Assembly: GCF_905171765.1 (NCBI RefSeq)
Contig: NC_053389.1
Location: forward strand, 783,004,772 to 783,068,771
DNA: 64,000 bases
Reading direction: 5' to 3'
Origin: Bufo bufo
Lineage: Eukaryota > Chordata > Amphibia > Anura > Bufonidae
The translations under genes were made by a program, and so were the position numbers. The notes beneath the pieces were generated by a model. The model was not told the DNA's origin. It worked only from the letters and a program-made list of their open reading frames with translations, and ran no database searches. This document shows, in pieces, positions 43,173 through 54,276 of this stretch (its first letter is position 1; each line of letters opens with the position of its first letter).

Positions 43173-45557
43173 CTAAAATCCATTAAGGTGCAGGAAGGGG
43201 TTAAGGAGATTGCCTCACTAAGACATCCCTTTTTATATATATTAAGGTATATAGGTTTCATAGAGTCAAATTCACTGCTTGTAACCTCCCTCTGAGATCC
43301 AGAGTGAAAAATCACTAACAATACAATATAAATACAGTTAGTTTAAGACATAGTTCATAATAATCCAGAAAGAAACCATACTTAAAAATATGGGTGCAAA
43401 CAAAGGAAGATTTTCAGTCTTAAAGGGTTTTTCCAGGAGTACAATATCCTGAAAGGGATGTAGCACCCAAAATACGTCATCAATATTTTACTTCTGGAAA
43501 ACACATTTAAGACAAGGTAAAATTAGTTGACTCAGAAGGTTGATATGTCAACTACCTAATGAAACGTTTTTCATTTATTCAGAAATCTAAACTCTTCCAA
43601 CCTTTGCTAATAGGCAAATCAGTTCATATTTAGTTTTGAAAGGGAATTTGCTTGTCTTCCTAGGCACTTTAGGTTTTATCAATGGCCAAAGATTCATATG
43701 GTAGTTCAAAATCAGCACTAATTAGAACCTATACACATTCCATGTACCTCCATGTATTATCTGAAAGAGGCACCTTATTCTAATCTATTTGTAGCTTTGG
43801 AGCATGCCAAATTTTTGGCGTATATTTTGTGAGAAAATTTGACGTAAACAGAGTTGTAGCAGATCCTATAAAACCCGACCACAAGTTCTGGTTCTTTGAT
43901 GCATCTTTTGAAACCAAAACCAGAAGTAGACAAAAAAAAAAAAAATTAGGAAAGATAGTATTTGTACTTAATAGTTTCTCTCCTTTTATGATCTACATCT
44001 GATTTTGGCTTCAAGAACATAATCAGAAAGCCTAATTGTGTGTTCTTAGACATAGAATCTTATGAGTGTTGAGTTTGGGGGTCACATGGATCAAAAATAC
44101 AGTCCCCATTTTAAAGATTGAGACACCTAGCTGAAACAGCAAAATGGGAGTTGAAGGCTTCAAGGAGCTGGATAAGTATATGAGATCTTTTTTGCAAAGC
44201 TGAAGAAGTCTCCTTGAGTTGTCTGAGATTCATTCATCTCTGAAGGTCTGTCATTTTCTCAGTAAATACAGTGCACTCTATAGCAGGATACCTTTGCATT
44301 TGGAATACAAATTATAAAGAAGAAAGATCTCACAGATTGATATTAGTAAAAAAAATACATAATTTGAAGCTCAAAGTAGAACAGTACGGAAGACACAATC
44401 CAAATACTTAAATGGCAGCAAAAGAAAATATACTGTAAAATAGAAGTTTTTCTTTCTATTCGTCAAGATGAAAATAATGCCAATGAAACCATTTTAAAGG
44501 AACAAAAAGACCAGTAAATTACGAATGACTTTCCAGCGTGTGAAGAGATTGGATTTAGAATGCTCTACTGGACTTTTGTCACCCATCATGGGCTTCTGTG
44601 TCTATTTATTACAGATTATTTTATTTCAGCTGTGTTAGAGCCTGAGTCCTCTAGATAGTGTACAGTGTTCTCTAGAGTACAGTATGACAAAATCTCACCG
44701 ATGGGAAAAATATGTCATGAGCACCAGAATCCTATTATGGGCTTAACAACAAAATCGGTGTTAAAAATATGTTCTCAGAAATCCTCAGATCTATGAACAA
44801 GGGAAATGGCTTCAAACTATGAGAGATATAACTTGGCTTTTAAACTACTGTGGGAATAATCTCTGTAACAGTAAGCAAAATTGGATCAAATGCAGTCAGT
44901 GACACATAGGTCCATTTCAAACATACAGTAGCTTTGCTTGCTCTTTATTTTGTTGCAGAAAACAAATGTAGCCTTTACATTCAGGCCTAAAACGCAAATC
45001 AACCACTGCTCAGCTGAGCGCTAACTAAACATATACATTCCCATATACATATTTAAGTGAATTTCTACCCTCCACTCGAACCAAATTACATCAACGTGTT
45101 TTACCTCACAAGAGCAAATGCCCACTTCCATTGTTTCTTGTACATTGTGTATATGATGAATGTAAAACTTGATCTTGAGGCTAGCAATCATAGGAACAGT
45201 CTCCCCAGACAGGTTATGTCTTCAGAAACGGTTCCCTCTCTCTCTAATGCACACTTTGCACATAAATGATCTAGTAATGTATTGGACTTATGTTACAAAA
45301 AAAAACTTGTACTGCAAAATGCTTTTATGTGCATTCCCTACATATATGCTGCTAAAAGGATTAAAACCATGATTTAATCTGTATTTATGCATTTTCTGTG
45401 TGAAAAACAGGGGGGGGGGGGACTTAGAATGGTCTTGAATGGGTACTAGTCTAGAGAGTGAAGTGAGAGGCGCAGATAGCTGAACCCAGTTCTGTATTAA
45501 ACCAGCCAGAGACAAGAAAAGTGTTTGGGAAGACTAAGACAAAGAGTAAGTAAGATA
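43173..45557. other. Non-coding stretch
   Basis: AT-rich DNA with no recognisable gene, element ends or tandem repeat. A G12 run lies at about 45410-45421. Confidence 0.45.
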
Positions 45558-45915
45558 CAGTGGATATAAAAAGTCTACACACCCCTGTTAAAATGTCAGG
45601 TTTCGGTGCTGTAAAAAAATGAGACAAAGATAAATCCTGACTGCTATTTAACATGATTTTGAATGTGATTGCTTCATTCTGAACACAGCTACATCCCCAG
45701 TTATAATAGTTATATGCAACCACACTTTTTTCGTTTTTTATTTGCTCTCTTCCCTCCACCTAAAAGATTTCAGTTTGTTTTTCAATTGAGTGGTACAGTT
45801 TATAGGTCACATTAAAGGCAGAAAAAGTTCTGAAATGATTTATCTTTGTCTCATTTTTTTACATCACAGAAACCTGACATTTTAACAGGGGAGTGTAGAC
45901 TTTTTATATCCTCTG
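45558..45915. mobile_element. Tc1-family MITE (358 bp)
   Basis: CAGTGGATATAAAAAGTCTA and its inverted copy lie between TA dinucleotides (45556-45557, 45916-45917). The TIRs are about 90 bp and nearly identical (ACACCCCTGTTAAAATGTC, TGAGACAAAGATAAATC). The short interior has no transposase. Confidence 0.9.
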
Positions 45916-46923
45916 TATATACTGTATATATTAGGAGCAAACCCGAGGCAAGGAGGAGGTGCAAGGAGAAGTTCTATGGAGAAATACTGATAGACTGAAG
46001 ACCATTGAGTCGCCATAAAGAAAAGTCAACTAGAGAAGTGTAGTGTGAGGAAGACTGATCCAAAGAGAAAACTGTGCTTGTTATCTCGGACTGCATCCAT
46101 TTTACCTGTAAGAACTGTGGAATGAGCATTTTTGTGTAATTACTGCCAGTCCATGCAAGCGGAGAACTGTAACTGATGTTCCTGAACTTGAATCTTCAGT
46201 AAGGAACTGTTCTTCTGCTAAATTATCTCATCATTGTTCTCCTCTGCTGCAGGGGAACCTGCCTTTCACCTCAAAATTCATCACTATCAAAGACACCCCA
46301 AACCACCAACAGAGAGAAGAACCTGAAGACTAGGGGGTTCCTGAAGATAAAAAAAAAGTTGCAGCTTTGCCATTACTGCATGGACCAGGGGAGAGTCAGA
46401 GTGAGTAACAACTAAAATCAGCATTCTTGCAACTATCACTCCTATCCACTCCTCTGCTCAACTCTCCGAGCATATCTGCACAAGCTGCTGAGCTAAGTCC
46501 TGAAAACAGGTCTTAGCAAAGCCCTACTGTTTGTTAGAGATACTTAGCTTTCCTGGATTTCTTATATTCCATCCACCATTCCCTAGGAAAGATATATTCA
46601 TCCTGGAGCCTAATACACATGTAAAAAGAATTTTGGAGAAATTATTCCCTATCATTTTTCCTGTCACTCTCTCATGTCAACCATGAATGTGTTTAGGATG
46701 TGGTTAGGATGGTGAACATCACCAATATACTGTCAGCATGGTTAAAATAACAATGAAAAAAAAAAAAGATGCCAAAAAAGAAATACATATTTACAGTCCC
46801 TGATTTATTTATTGAAATGAAAAATATGAAAATTTGGTAGAGAGATAAAAAAAAAAATAGGACAACTGAGAAGATAATAGTGATATCAAGGAATACCTCA
46901 ATACCAGAGTAACATCTGCAATA
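45916..46923. other. Non-coding stretch
   Basis: No gene or element recognised; contains A-rich runs near 46758 and 46848. Confidence 0.45.
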
Positions 46924-47676
46924 GCGTTGAGTGAATCGAAATCAAACAAATTGACTTTGATCCGAATTTCAGGGAAATTTAACAAATCTGAATTTCCTCA
47001 TGTTTCGTAGTAATAAATCTATTTTTCCTGAAATGGCAGTAAAAAAAAAAAACTCATCAATTTGTTTGTGGAGATACCAAATCTGGTGCATGGTGACATG
47101 TGATGTAACCTCATCAGCGCTCTGGCCTGGCATGTTGAAGTCATCAGTAGAGTTGAGCGGACACCTGGAAGTTCGGGTTTGACGGGTTCAGCTGAACTTC
47201 GCAAAAAAGTTCGAGATCGGGGCCCGTACTTGACCCGAACAAGACCCCGAACCCCATTGAAGTCAATGGGGACCCGAACTTTGGAGCACTAAAATTACTC
47301 TAAAAAAATCATGGAAAGGGCTAGAGGGCTGCAAAAGGCAGCTAAATATGGTTAGGAGCATGGCAAGTGCTCTGCAAACAAATGTGGATAGGAAAATGAA
47401 TTAAAATAACATAAAATACGTAAAAATAAAAAATAATAATCTTGATCTAGGAGGAGGAGGTCCATATGGAGTAGGAGGTTGAGGAGGTGGTGGATGTGGT
47501 GGTGTAGGTGGAAGAGGCGGTGGAGGAGGAGGAGGAGGTATCTAATACTGTTGTTTTTTTTATTTTTATTATTATTAATTTTTTGTTTAAATTTGGGTAG
47601 ACCCCAAAACATTAGGAAATACAGAAAATAAAACAAAGAGAAAGTGCGCTGGAGTACAACAATGGCTGGGTGAGGC

Positions 47677-49212
47677 TTGTATACATGTACACAAGGTACG
47701 GACAAGTCCTGTGGGATCCCTGCCTGGTTCATTTTAATGAGCGTGAGCTTGTCCACATTGGCTGTGGACAGGTGGCTGCGCTTGTCTGTGATAACCCGCT
47801 CCAGTCGTGCTAAACAAATGTTCAGACAATACACTGGCCGCAGGGCAGGCCATCACCTCCAAGGTGTAAAGGGCAAGCTCAGGCCATGCGCCCAATTTTG
47901 AGACCCAGAAGTTGAAGGGGGCAGACCCATCAGTCAGTACGTGTAGGCGTTGTCACAGCTGTGAGTGGGGGAAACTCTCAGCCGTGCGATGTAAGAGGAT
48001 GGATGGTAGCTGCTAGGCCAGGAGCACAGGATCAGGGAGCAGGTAACCTCCTATCGCGTCCCTAATGCTGACCCTGACTCCTAACTGTATGAGCCAACCC
48101 AGATGGTAGAAGGGCTCATACTCTGGAACCTAGGGTCCCTACTATCCCTCAGGACCAACCCTGTGCTAGGAGCAAGGTAAGACAACCTATTCCTCCTAGG
48201 CACGGAGGAACAGGAGTCTCACTGGCCAAGCTGCAAGGAAAGGGGAAACATATACAGACATATGGATATGGCAGGTGAACTACACCAGTTCCAAACCTAC
48301 CTGCCATAGCCTCGCTGACTGGAACCCATGCACCAGTACTGCTGTCCACACAAAACACTAAGGACACAGCACACCACAAAACACACAGGTAACCAGGACA
48401 TCCATAGCTGCAATAAACATAGAAAGGATAACAACATCAATTTAACATCATGCATAACTTTTATGACCACAAGGGTGGCCCTCACCGGACAGATGGTAAA
48501 TAAACCAGGAGGATGACTCCAGCATAAACATGGCAGGAGTACCCCTCAGAGTTCTGGCATCCAGCAGGAGCTAAATAGCCCAAGCAGCCGCACCCACACA
48601 CACCAGGAAAGGAGTTAACCCTTTCATCACCAGAGAAGGTAAGTGTCACTTAAAGGAGAAGTGTACACAGAACAAACTCCCTAACACCAAACATAAAAAG
48701 TGAACACTTGAACTCACACGTTGCCAGAGGCAACCGCATGCCATGACAGCGAGCAGCCTAGCCTCCAGCTACAGCTGCTACACTGCCAACAACCATATGT
48801 TGCCAACGGCAACCACACGTGAGGCAACATACACAGAGCCCTCACCTGTGGTTGACAACAAAGAACAAACCGCTGACAACTGCATGCGACCAAAGAGTCA
48901 CGACTATAACCATGGTCGTGACAGGCGTGTGCACACATACTGCTCCACCATGTTGCTGAAATGCTGCCTCCTGCTAAGACATTCCATATCAGCTGGTGGT
49001 GCTGGTTGTTGTGGCGTGCTGACAAAGCTTTTTCACATTTTGGCCATGCTAACCCTGCCTTCTGAGGTGCTGGCGGTGCCCTTCTGCGTTGGCGACCTCT
49101 TCCTCCTGCTTAGCCTTCGCCTTGTGCTTCCCCTGAGCCCCAGCTGTCAGGTGGGAATGCCATCAGCAGCGCATCAACCAGCGTGCGCTTGTAGTCACGC
49201 ATCTTCCGATCA
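47677..49212 (-). pseudogene. hAT transposase C-terminal part, split by a solo LTR
   Basis: The minus strand reads YKRTLVDALLMAFPPDSWGS-like sequence near 49200-49140, continues to about 48929, and resumes left of the LTR (47945-47680) with ITDKRSHLSTANVDKL and TLIKMNQAGIPQDL, the hAT dimerisation block. This parallels the plus-strand copy at 17421-17957 base for base. The catalytic DDE part is absent because the sequence right of 49212 changes abruptly to tandem repeats. An in-frame stop pattern and the LTR make it dead. Confidence 0.8.
47951..48923. mobile_element. Solo LTR, family A copy 2 (973 bp)
   Basis: It starts TGTCACAGCTGTGAGTGGGG and ends CATGGTCGTGACA, flanked by GGCGT on both sides (47946-47950 and 48924-48928). 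It is collinear with 3446-4148, plus about 270 bp that the other copy lacks. It lies in hAT transposase sequence. Confidence 0.88.
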
Positions 49213-50860
49213 GTAACAGACGTTTTTACTAAATTTAGTTCCCTATCAGCAATGCAGAGCAAGGGTTTTTCACCTGCAAATATGGGTCAATGTCAACAAT
49301 CAATGTAACAAATTTTTGAAATTTAGGTCCCTGTCACCTATGCAGAGCAGGGGTTTTTATACGGCAAAAATGGTAAAATGTCACCCAAAAATGTAACAGA
49401 CGATTTCTGAAAATTTCGGTCCCTGTCACCTATGCATAGCAGGGGTTTATTCATGGCAAACTACACAGGTCCCTCGCATGACCTGGATCCCATGTGGGGT
49501 CTAGTACCTCATCATCCTCCACATCATCTTCCACCCACTCTTTACCCCTGCCCTCCCTGTCGGTCTGCAGACTGCAGAAAGCCGCAGCAGTTGGCACCTG
49601 TATTTCGTCATCATCAGAGATGTGCTGCCGTGGTCCTCTCATGTCCTCATCCTGAAACATAAGTGGTTGGGCATCAGTGCACTCAATCTCTTCCACTTCT
49701 GGGGCAGGGCTATGTGGATGGCCCACGGAAACCCTGCCAGCAGAGTCATCACAAAGCATAAGAGACTGCTGTATGACTTGCGGCTCAGACTGCTTGCCTG
49801 ATTTGCAAGGGGGTGAGGTGAAAGACAGATGGCCATGGGCTGTAGGTGCCAACTCTGAGCTTTCAGCAAGAGACTGTGTGGGAGACAATGTGAAGGAACT
49901 GGAGGCACTGTTAGCAACCCAATCTACTATCGCCTGTACTTGTTCTGGCCTCACCATTCGTAGAGCCGCATTTGGGCCTACCAAATAATGCTGAAGGTTC
50001 TGTCGCCTACTCACACCTGAGGAAGGTGTTTACACTGGCACAGATCGACCACGTCCTCTCCCTGCAACAGGAGCTCCACCAACACCAGCAGCACCACGAC
50101 CAGGGCCACGTCCCTTGTTTGACGCTCTCCTCATTTTTTGCGGTTACCCACTGAAGTAACAGACGTTTTTACAAAATTAAGTTCCTTGTGAACAATGCAG
50201 AGCAGGGTTTTTTTTTGACAGCCAAAATGGGTTAATTTCACCCAACAATGGAACAGACAAATTTTAGAAATTTAGGTCCCTGTCACCTAGGCAAAGCAGG
50301 GGGTTTTTGATGGGAAAAATTGGTTAATGTCACCCAACAATGGAACAAAGGAATTTTTTATTCTTATTGCCCGGTCTGCTATGCAGTGCAGGCAGCAAAG
50401 GTACTTTATTGCCAAAAAAAGACAAATGAAGCACAAGGGTTTTTAACATAAAAAATTGTGGATATGTCACCCCTACAATGGAACAGATGGATTTCCTGAA
50501 TTTATGTGCCTGCCTGTCACATATGCAGTGCAGGCCTCAGAGGTACTTTACAGCAAAAAATGTAAATATGTCACCCCCACAATGGAACAGATGGATTTAA
50601 CTGATTATATTTCACTCTCAGAAATGCGGCACAGGGGTATTTTACAGAAAAAAATGGGGATATGTCACCCCCTGGGTCCCTGAACTCACAGACGGTATTA
50701 TTTTCCCTTCCCCTGGCACATATGCAGTGGAGGTGTACTTTAAAAAAGGGTATAAGTCAGCCACTGAACTGCAAGAACAGGATTAAATGATTGTCCCTAG
50801 CACATATGCAGTGTTGGTGGCCAACGGCCACCTAACTAACAGACGGATTACAACTTTTTT
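49213..50860 (-). repeat. Degenerate tandem repeat of about 85-100 bp flanking an ORF
   Basis: Units with AATGGAACAGACG, TTTAGGTCCCTGTCACCTATG, CAGAGCAGGGGTTTTT and TGTCACCC recur at 49213-49480 and again at 50155-50860, on both sides of the ORF at 49451-50134. Confidence 0.8.
49451..50134 (-). CDS. Unrecognised acidic, Gly/Arg-headed ORF in the hAT element
   Basis: From an ATG at 50134 the frame begins RRASNKGRGPGRGAAGVGGA (RGG-like), has an in-frame TAA at about 50031, and continues for another 187 residues to 49451. This includes QNLQHYLVGPNAALRMVRPE, QAIVDWVANSASSS, then acidic Glu/Asp-rich stretches (EWVEDDVEDDEVLDP). I do not recognise the family. It lies where the N-terminal part of the hAT transposase would be expected and in the same orientation, so it may be an accessory ORF of this element or a captured sequence. 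The single stop suggests a recent pseudogene or read-through. Confidence 0.45.
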
Positions 50861-51304
50861 TTCAGTCTCACTTGGCTCAGGGCAGGGTACAAAAATGTTG
50901 TATTGCACCCCCAAAGCAAAGAAAACACTGTGAATCGCTGACTTCACACCAAGTATCAGTGTCTTTCCTATTCTTTCCCTCACAGCAGCAGCATCCTCTC
51001 CCTACACTAGTAAGAGCAGAGTGACATGCGGCGCTACGTGACTCCAGCTTAAATAGGGGCTGGGTCACATGCTGCACTGGCCAATCACAGCCATGCCATT
51101 AGTAGGCATGGCTGTGATGGCTTCTAAAGGCACACTAGTTAAACGCTTGTTGATTGGCTGCCCTGCAGCCTTTCAAAAAGTGCCATTAAATCGCCGAACT
51201 CGAACCCGAACTTTTACTGAAATGTCTGGGTTCGGGTCCAGGTACAAAAAACCCTAAAGTTCGGTACGAACCCGAACTTTACAGTTCGGGTTCGCTGAAC
51301 CCTA
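50861..51304. other. 5' terminal region of the hAT element
   Basis: Non-coding. Contains CACAGCCATGCCATTAG with an inverted copy (51085-51120) and repeated GAACCCGAACTTT motifs to the end. Confidence 0.5.
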
Positions 51305-51705
51305 ATCATCTGTGATTTCATGCAGTTTCTTCAATCAAGTTTGTTCAGTTAAGTTGTTTATGACACTTTGTGGTCTCTTAGGACTGTGTCCAACCCCTGA
51401 AGCTCTTACAGTAAAGACAGCATTAGTAACGTCAAAATGACAGTGACATGTGTGGCTATGGGTAAATGGATGTTAGTAGGTGGCAACAAACTGGCTGTTT
51501 AAAAAAAAGGCTCTGTTGAAATTTTTTAAATGGTCCAAATATTGTCTTGGTGGAAGATGTCATCTTCTCTTTCTTTTGAACTGTAAAATAGCAGCCAAAG
51601 TTTTTGTGTGATTTATGTGGGACAAATCTCCAAAAACTCGTTGGAAATCAAAGTTTTTGGGACATTTATTAAACATTTTATTAATTTAGAAATAATACGC
51701 TCATC

Positions 51706-52254
51706 TCCAGCATTTATACAATATTCTTACAAGGTAAGGCATCTACTTGAATAGAATAACAGAAGGAAAATAAAATTAAGACCCTTAGTAAAAACATGTT
51801 CAGCAGAAGTTTTAGTATTTTGTGGCATCCTTCTGCATCACTACTGGTATTGGTGTGGTTTGTGATTATACACGTCTTAAAGAAATCCCTTTGGAGGAAC
51901 ATCTAAAAATTTTCCCCACCTTCTGTAAATGTGATTTACTATTGCTGCCTTCTGAGGAATCCCTAACCAGTGAAAGCCAGTTTGGGAAATATTGGTTCAA
52001 ACATTGCTGCACTTCCTAATGTTGCCAAAAGCAAACAGATTACAAGTAGTGTTGATCGAGCATGCTCAGCCGAACACCATTTTGAACCTCGCGTCAGTGT
52101 AATTAAATCTAATTTAGTCTCTATTTCTGAAAAGTTTCCTTAACCACTCAGCTATAAAGCTGAATGATAAACTGTGTCAGAAAAACTCATAGTAGTTTCT
52201 CATGTAGTAAGTATTCCTATACAGCAGAAGTATCATTTTATATTTAACTGCAGG
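51706..52254. other. Non-coding stretch
   Basis: No gene or element ends recognised. Confidence 0.45.
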
Positions 52255-52261
52255 CTAGCAT

Positions 52262-52334
52262 GCAGCTCTATAGCGTAGTGGTTAAGGTTCTTAGCTCTAA
52301 TGTAGAAGGTTGTGAGTTCAAATCCCGGCATAAT
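52262..52334 (+). mobile_element. tRNA-derived SINE head
   Basis: TAGCGTAGTGGTTAAGG fits a pol III A box and GAGTTCAAATCC a B box, 35 bases apart, but the cloverleaf stems do not close, so it is not a tRNA gene. Its AT-rich tail is cut by the Ty3 element at ATAAT and resumes at 57896. Confidence 0.6.
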
Positions 52335-52977
52335 TGTCACGACTGTGACTGATCCAGACAGGTCTGGGAGGAGAAGGTCGCAGCGACTTGCTACTCGCGA
52401 TAGCTTGTGAGTTTGCTCCATGGTTCAGGGTATGTCATCCGGGTTTTGCCTTGTGAACCTTTTTGTCCTGACTGGGAGTTTGTAGGCATCCTTCTCAGGT
52501 GAGTCCTGTCTGCCACTCCCAGCTACTATGTTAGTTTCAGTTTCACGGTCATTGCCGGATGTAGTCCTTACTTCCAGTTCTATTCTGACCTTTGAAGGAG
52601 ATTGTTTGATGGTGTTGCTGTGGAGCTCTTGTCCGGCGTGGACTGTCATGATTGGGATCGCCTTCTCTGCTTGTGACTGGATAAGTCTATCTCTGCTATA
52701 GTTTGTTTGTTGCTGTCTTCCCCTGCTGTTCTCCTAGACATGAGTGATGGTGACTAGTGCTCCCATCGGCCTTTCCCCACTCTAGGCTTGTTAGGGTGAC
52801 TGAGGGTTTAGGCATCCTGCTTGCCGCACGGGTTCACACCCCGTCTAGGGTTTCAGGGCAGACAGGTGCCAGCTTAGGGTTAGTCAGGGGTGGCCATACT
52901 ATTCCCATCTGTAGATAGGGTCCCCCTTCCCCTCCATCTGGTGCGACACGACTGCTGCTGGGATAGCGGTCGTGACA
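52335..52977 (+). repeat. 5' LTR of the Ty3 element
   Basis: TGTCACGACTGTG...CGTGACA. Differs from the 3' LTR by a handful of substitutions and a small indel near 52545. Confidence 0.93.
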
Positions 52978-53081
52978 GTATATCTGGCCTTTTAAAAAAA
53001 AAAAAAAAAGGAAAGAAAGTGACATTTCTTTTTTATTTATTTTTTTGCTTGCTGTTTTGCTTTGTATTTTTCTGTTCCACT

Positions 53082-53932
53082 ATGGATCCGGTTACGGTTT
53101 TGGCGAAACAATTACAGGGATTATCCCTTGAAGTGGCAGGATGAAAAGCAACAGTGCTGCAGCAGCAGCAGCCATCCTTGGGTTCCACCGTTGCTACGGG
53201 AAACCAAGGTACTCCTGAGCCAAAAGTGGCTTTACCTGATAGGTTCTCAGGAGGGAGAGACAAATTTGTAACCTTCAGAGAAGCTTGCAAATTGTTCTTC
53301 AGGTTACGCCCTAGATCCTCCAGCGGTGAGGAACAACGGGTGGGCATTGTAATTTCTCTCCAGCAAGGAGATCCGCAGGCCTGGGCTTTCTCCCTACCAT
53401 TAGACTCTCTGGCCTTACGATCAGTGGAGGAGTTTTTTGAAGCCCTGGGTCTCGTATATGATGACCCGGACAGGGTCTCACTGGCTGAGTCTAAGCTACG
53501 TAGACTTCGGCAAAAGAACCGGTCTGCTGAACTATATTGTTCCGAATTCCGTAGGTGGGTACTGATACGTTATGGAACGACTCGGCCCTTAGGAGTCAGT
53601 TCTGCCAGGGGTTGTCTGAAAAATTAAAAGACGCGCTGGCGGTATACAAGGTCCCTGGGTCTCTGGAGGCTGCTATGTCTCTGTCCATAAGAATCGACAG
53701 ACGACTCAGGGAGAGACTATTAAATTTTACGGAGGCCTCTATAGGGCAGGGATCGGTTTGTTATGATCCAGTCGAACCAATGCAAATAGGGGGCGCCACT
53801 AGATGGGTGAATCCTCCTAAGTTCCGCCGTAGGTCAGAGGTTTGTTTCCGTTGTGGGGGGAGGGGTTATTTTGTAAAGGTTTGTCCCTCAGAACCCAAGA
53901 GACTACAAACAAAGGAGCCGCCGGAAAACTAG
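53082..53932 (+). pseudogene. Ty3 Gag (PEG10/RTL-like)
   Basis: The ATG at 53082 starts MDPVTVLAKQLQGLSLEVAG. A TGA at 53142-53144 interrupts; the same frame continues with a Gln run and the capsid domain (VALPDRFSGGRDKFVTFREA, EEFFEALGLVYDDPDRVSLA). Near 53558 an extra base shifts the frame, after which TDTLWNDSALRSQFCQGL and a zinc knuckle CFRCGGRGYFVKVC follow (53841-53883), with the usual His replaced by Tyr. It ends at TAG 53930. Order and wording resemble the Sushi-class Gag from which mammalian PEG10 and RTL genes arose. Capsids package the element RNA. Confidence 0.88.
53923..53929 (+). promoter_or_regulatory. Gag-Pol -1 frameshift site, altered
   Basis: In the Gag frame the bases read G GAA AAC just before the TAG. 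The Pol frame is exactly -1 and joins here (GKLESPDCAED). PEG10 is known to use G GGA AAC, so one G-to-A change would convert that to what is seen and should weaken slippage. Confidence 0.6.
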
Positions 53933-54276
53933 AGTCCCCAGATTGTGCGGAGGATAACAGTCTGGGCGTATTCGTTTCCTCCATACGCATGTCTCAGTTT
54001 TTGTTGTCCGCTACCGTTGAGGCGGGCAATAAGACTGAAATCTGTTCCGTCTTTTTGGACAGTGGGGCGGGGGTCAACTTGGTGGATTCACGGTTTGCTC
54101 AGGCTCTGGGTTTTACTCCGGAACCGATACGCAGAACTATTCCTGTTTTTGCCATCGACTCCTCCCCTCTTACTCAGAAAGAGTTAACTCAGATCATCCA
54201 TAATATCCATCTGCAGGTAGGGGACCTCCATAAAGAGCATATCTCTTGATATGTCCTGGACGGTCTTCCGGCTCCT
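53933..54276 (+). pseudogene. Ty3 protease domain
   Basis: In the -1 frame VFLDSGAGVNLVDSRFAQAL (active-site DSG) is the retropepsin motif. A TGA at 54247-54249 interrupts just before VLDGLPAPMVLGLPWL, the closing part of the protease, which is in frame with Pol. Confidence 0.8.

Larger units (their letters stand above)
47148..51304 (-). mobile_element. hAT element with tandem repeats and an extra ORF
   Basis: The ends TAGAGTTGAGCGG (47148) and GCTGAACCCTA (51304) are inverted, followed inside by TTCGGGTT motifs. The flanks GTCATCAG and ATCATCTG match at 6 of 8. On the minus strand the order is: tandem repeats, an unknown ORF, more repeats, the C-terminal part of a hAT transposase, and the CCCCATTGACTTCAATGGGG sub-terminal palindrome also present at 18358-18376. 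A solo LTR is inserted in the transposase. Confidence 0.75.
46924..51705. mobile_element. hAT-like MITE split by a larger hAT element
   Basis: The outer pieces 46924-47147 (GTTGAGTGAATCGAAATC) and 51305-51705 (ending TACGCTCATCTCCAG) match in order the uninterrupted relative at 58157-58662, including GACAGTGACATGTGTGGCTA versus GACAGTGACATATATGGCTA. The element 47148-51304 sits between them. Confidence 0.65.

Noticed and set aside
44100..44600. Possible olfm2 upstream exon
   Set aside because: I scanned for the noelin N-terminal Cys/RTRQLRQL-type region on the minus strand here and in other repeat-free parts and did not find it.
52262..52334. Functional tRNA gene
   Set aside because: A and B boxes are present but the acceptor and T stems do not pair; a SINE head explains it better.
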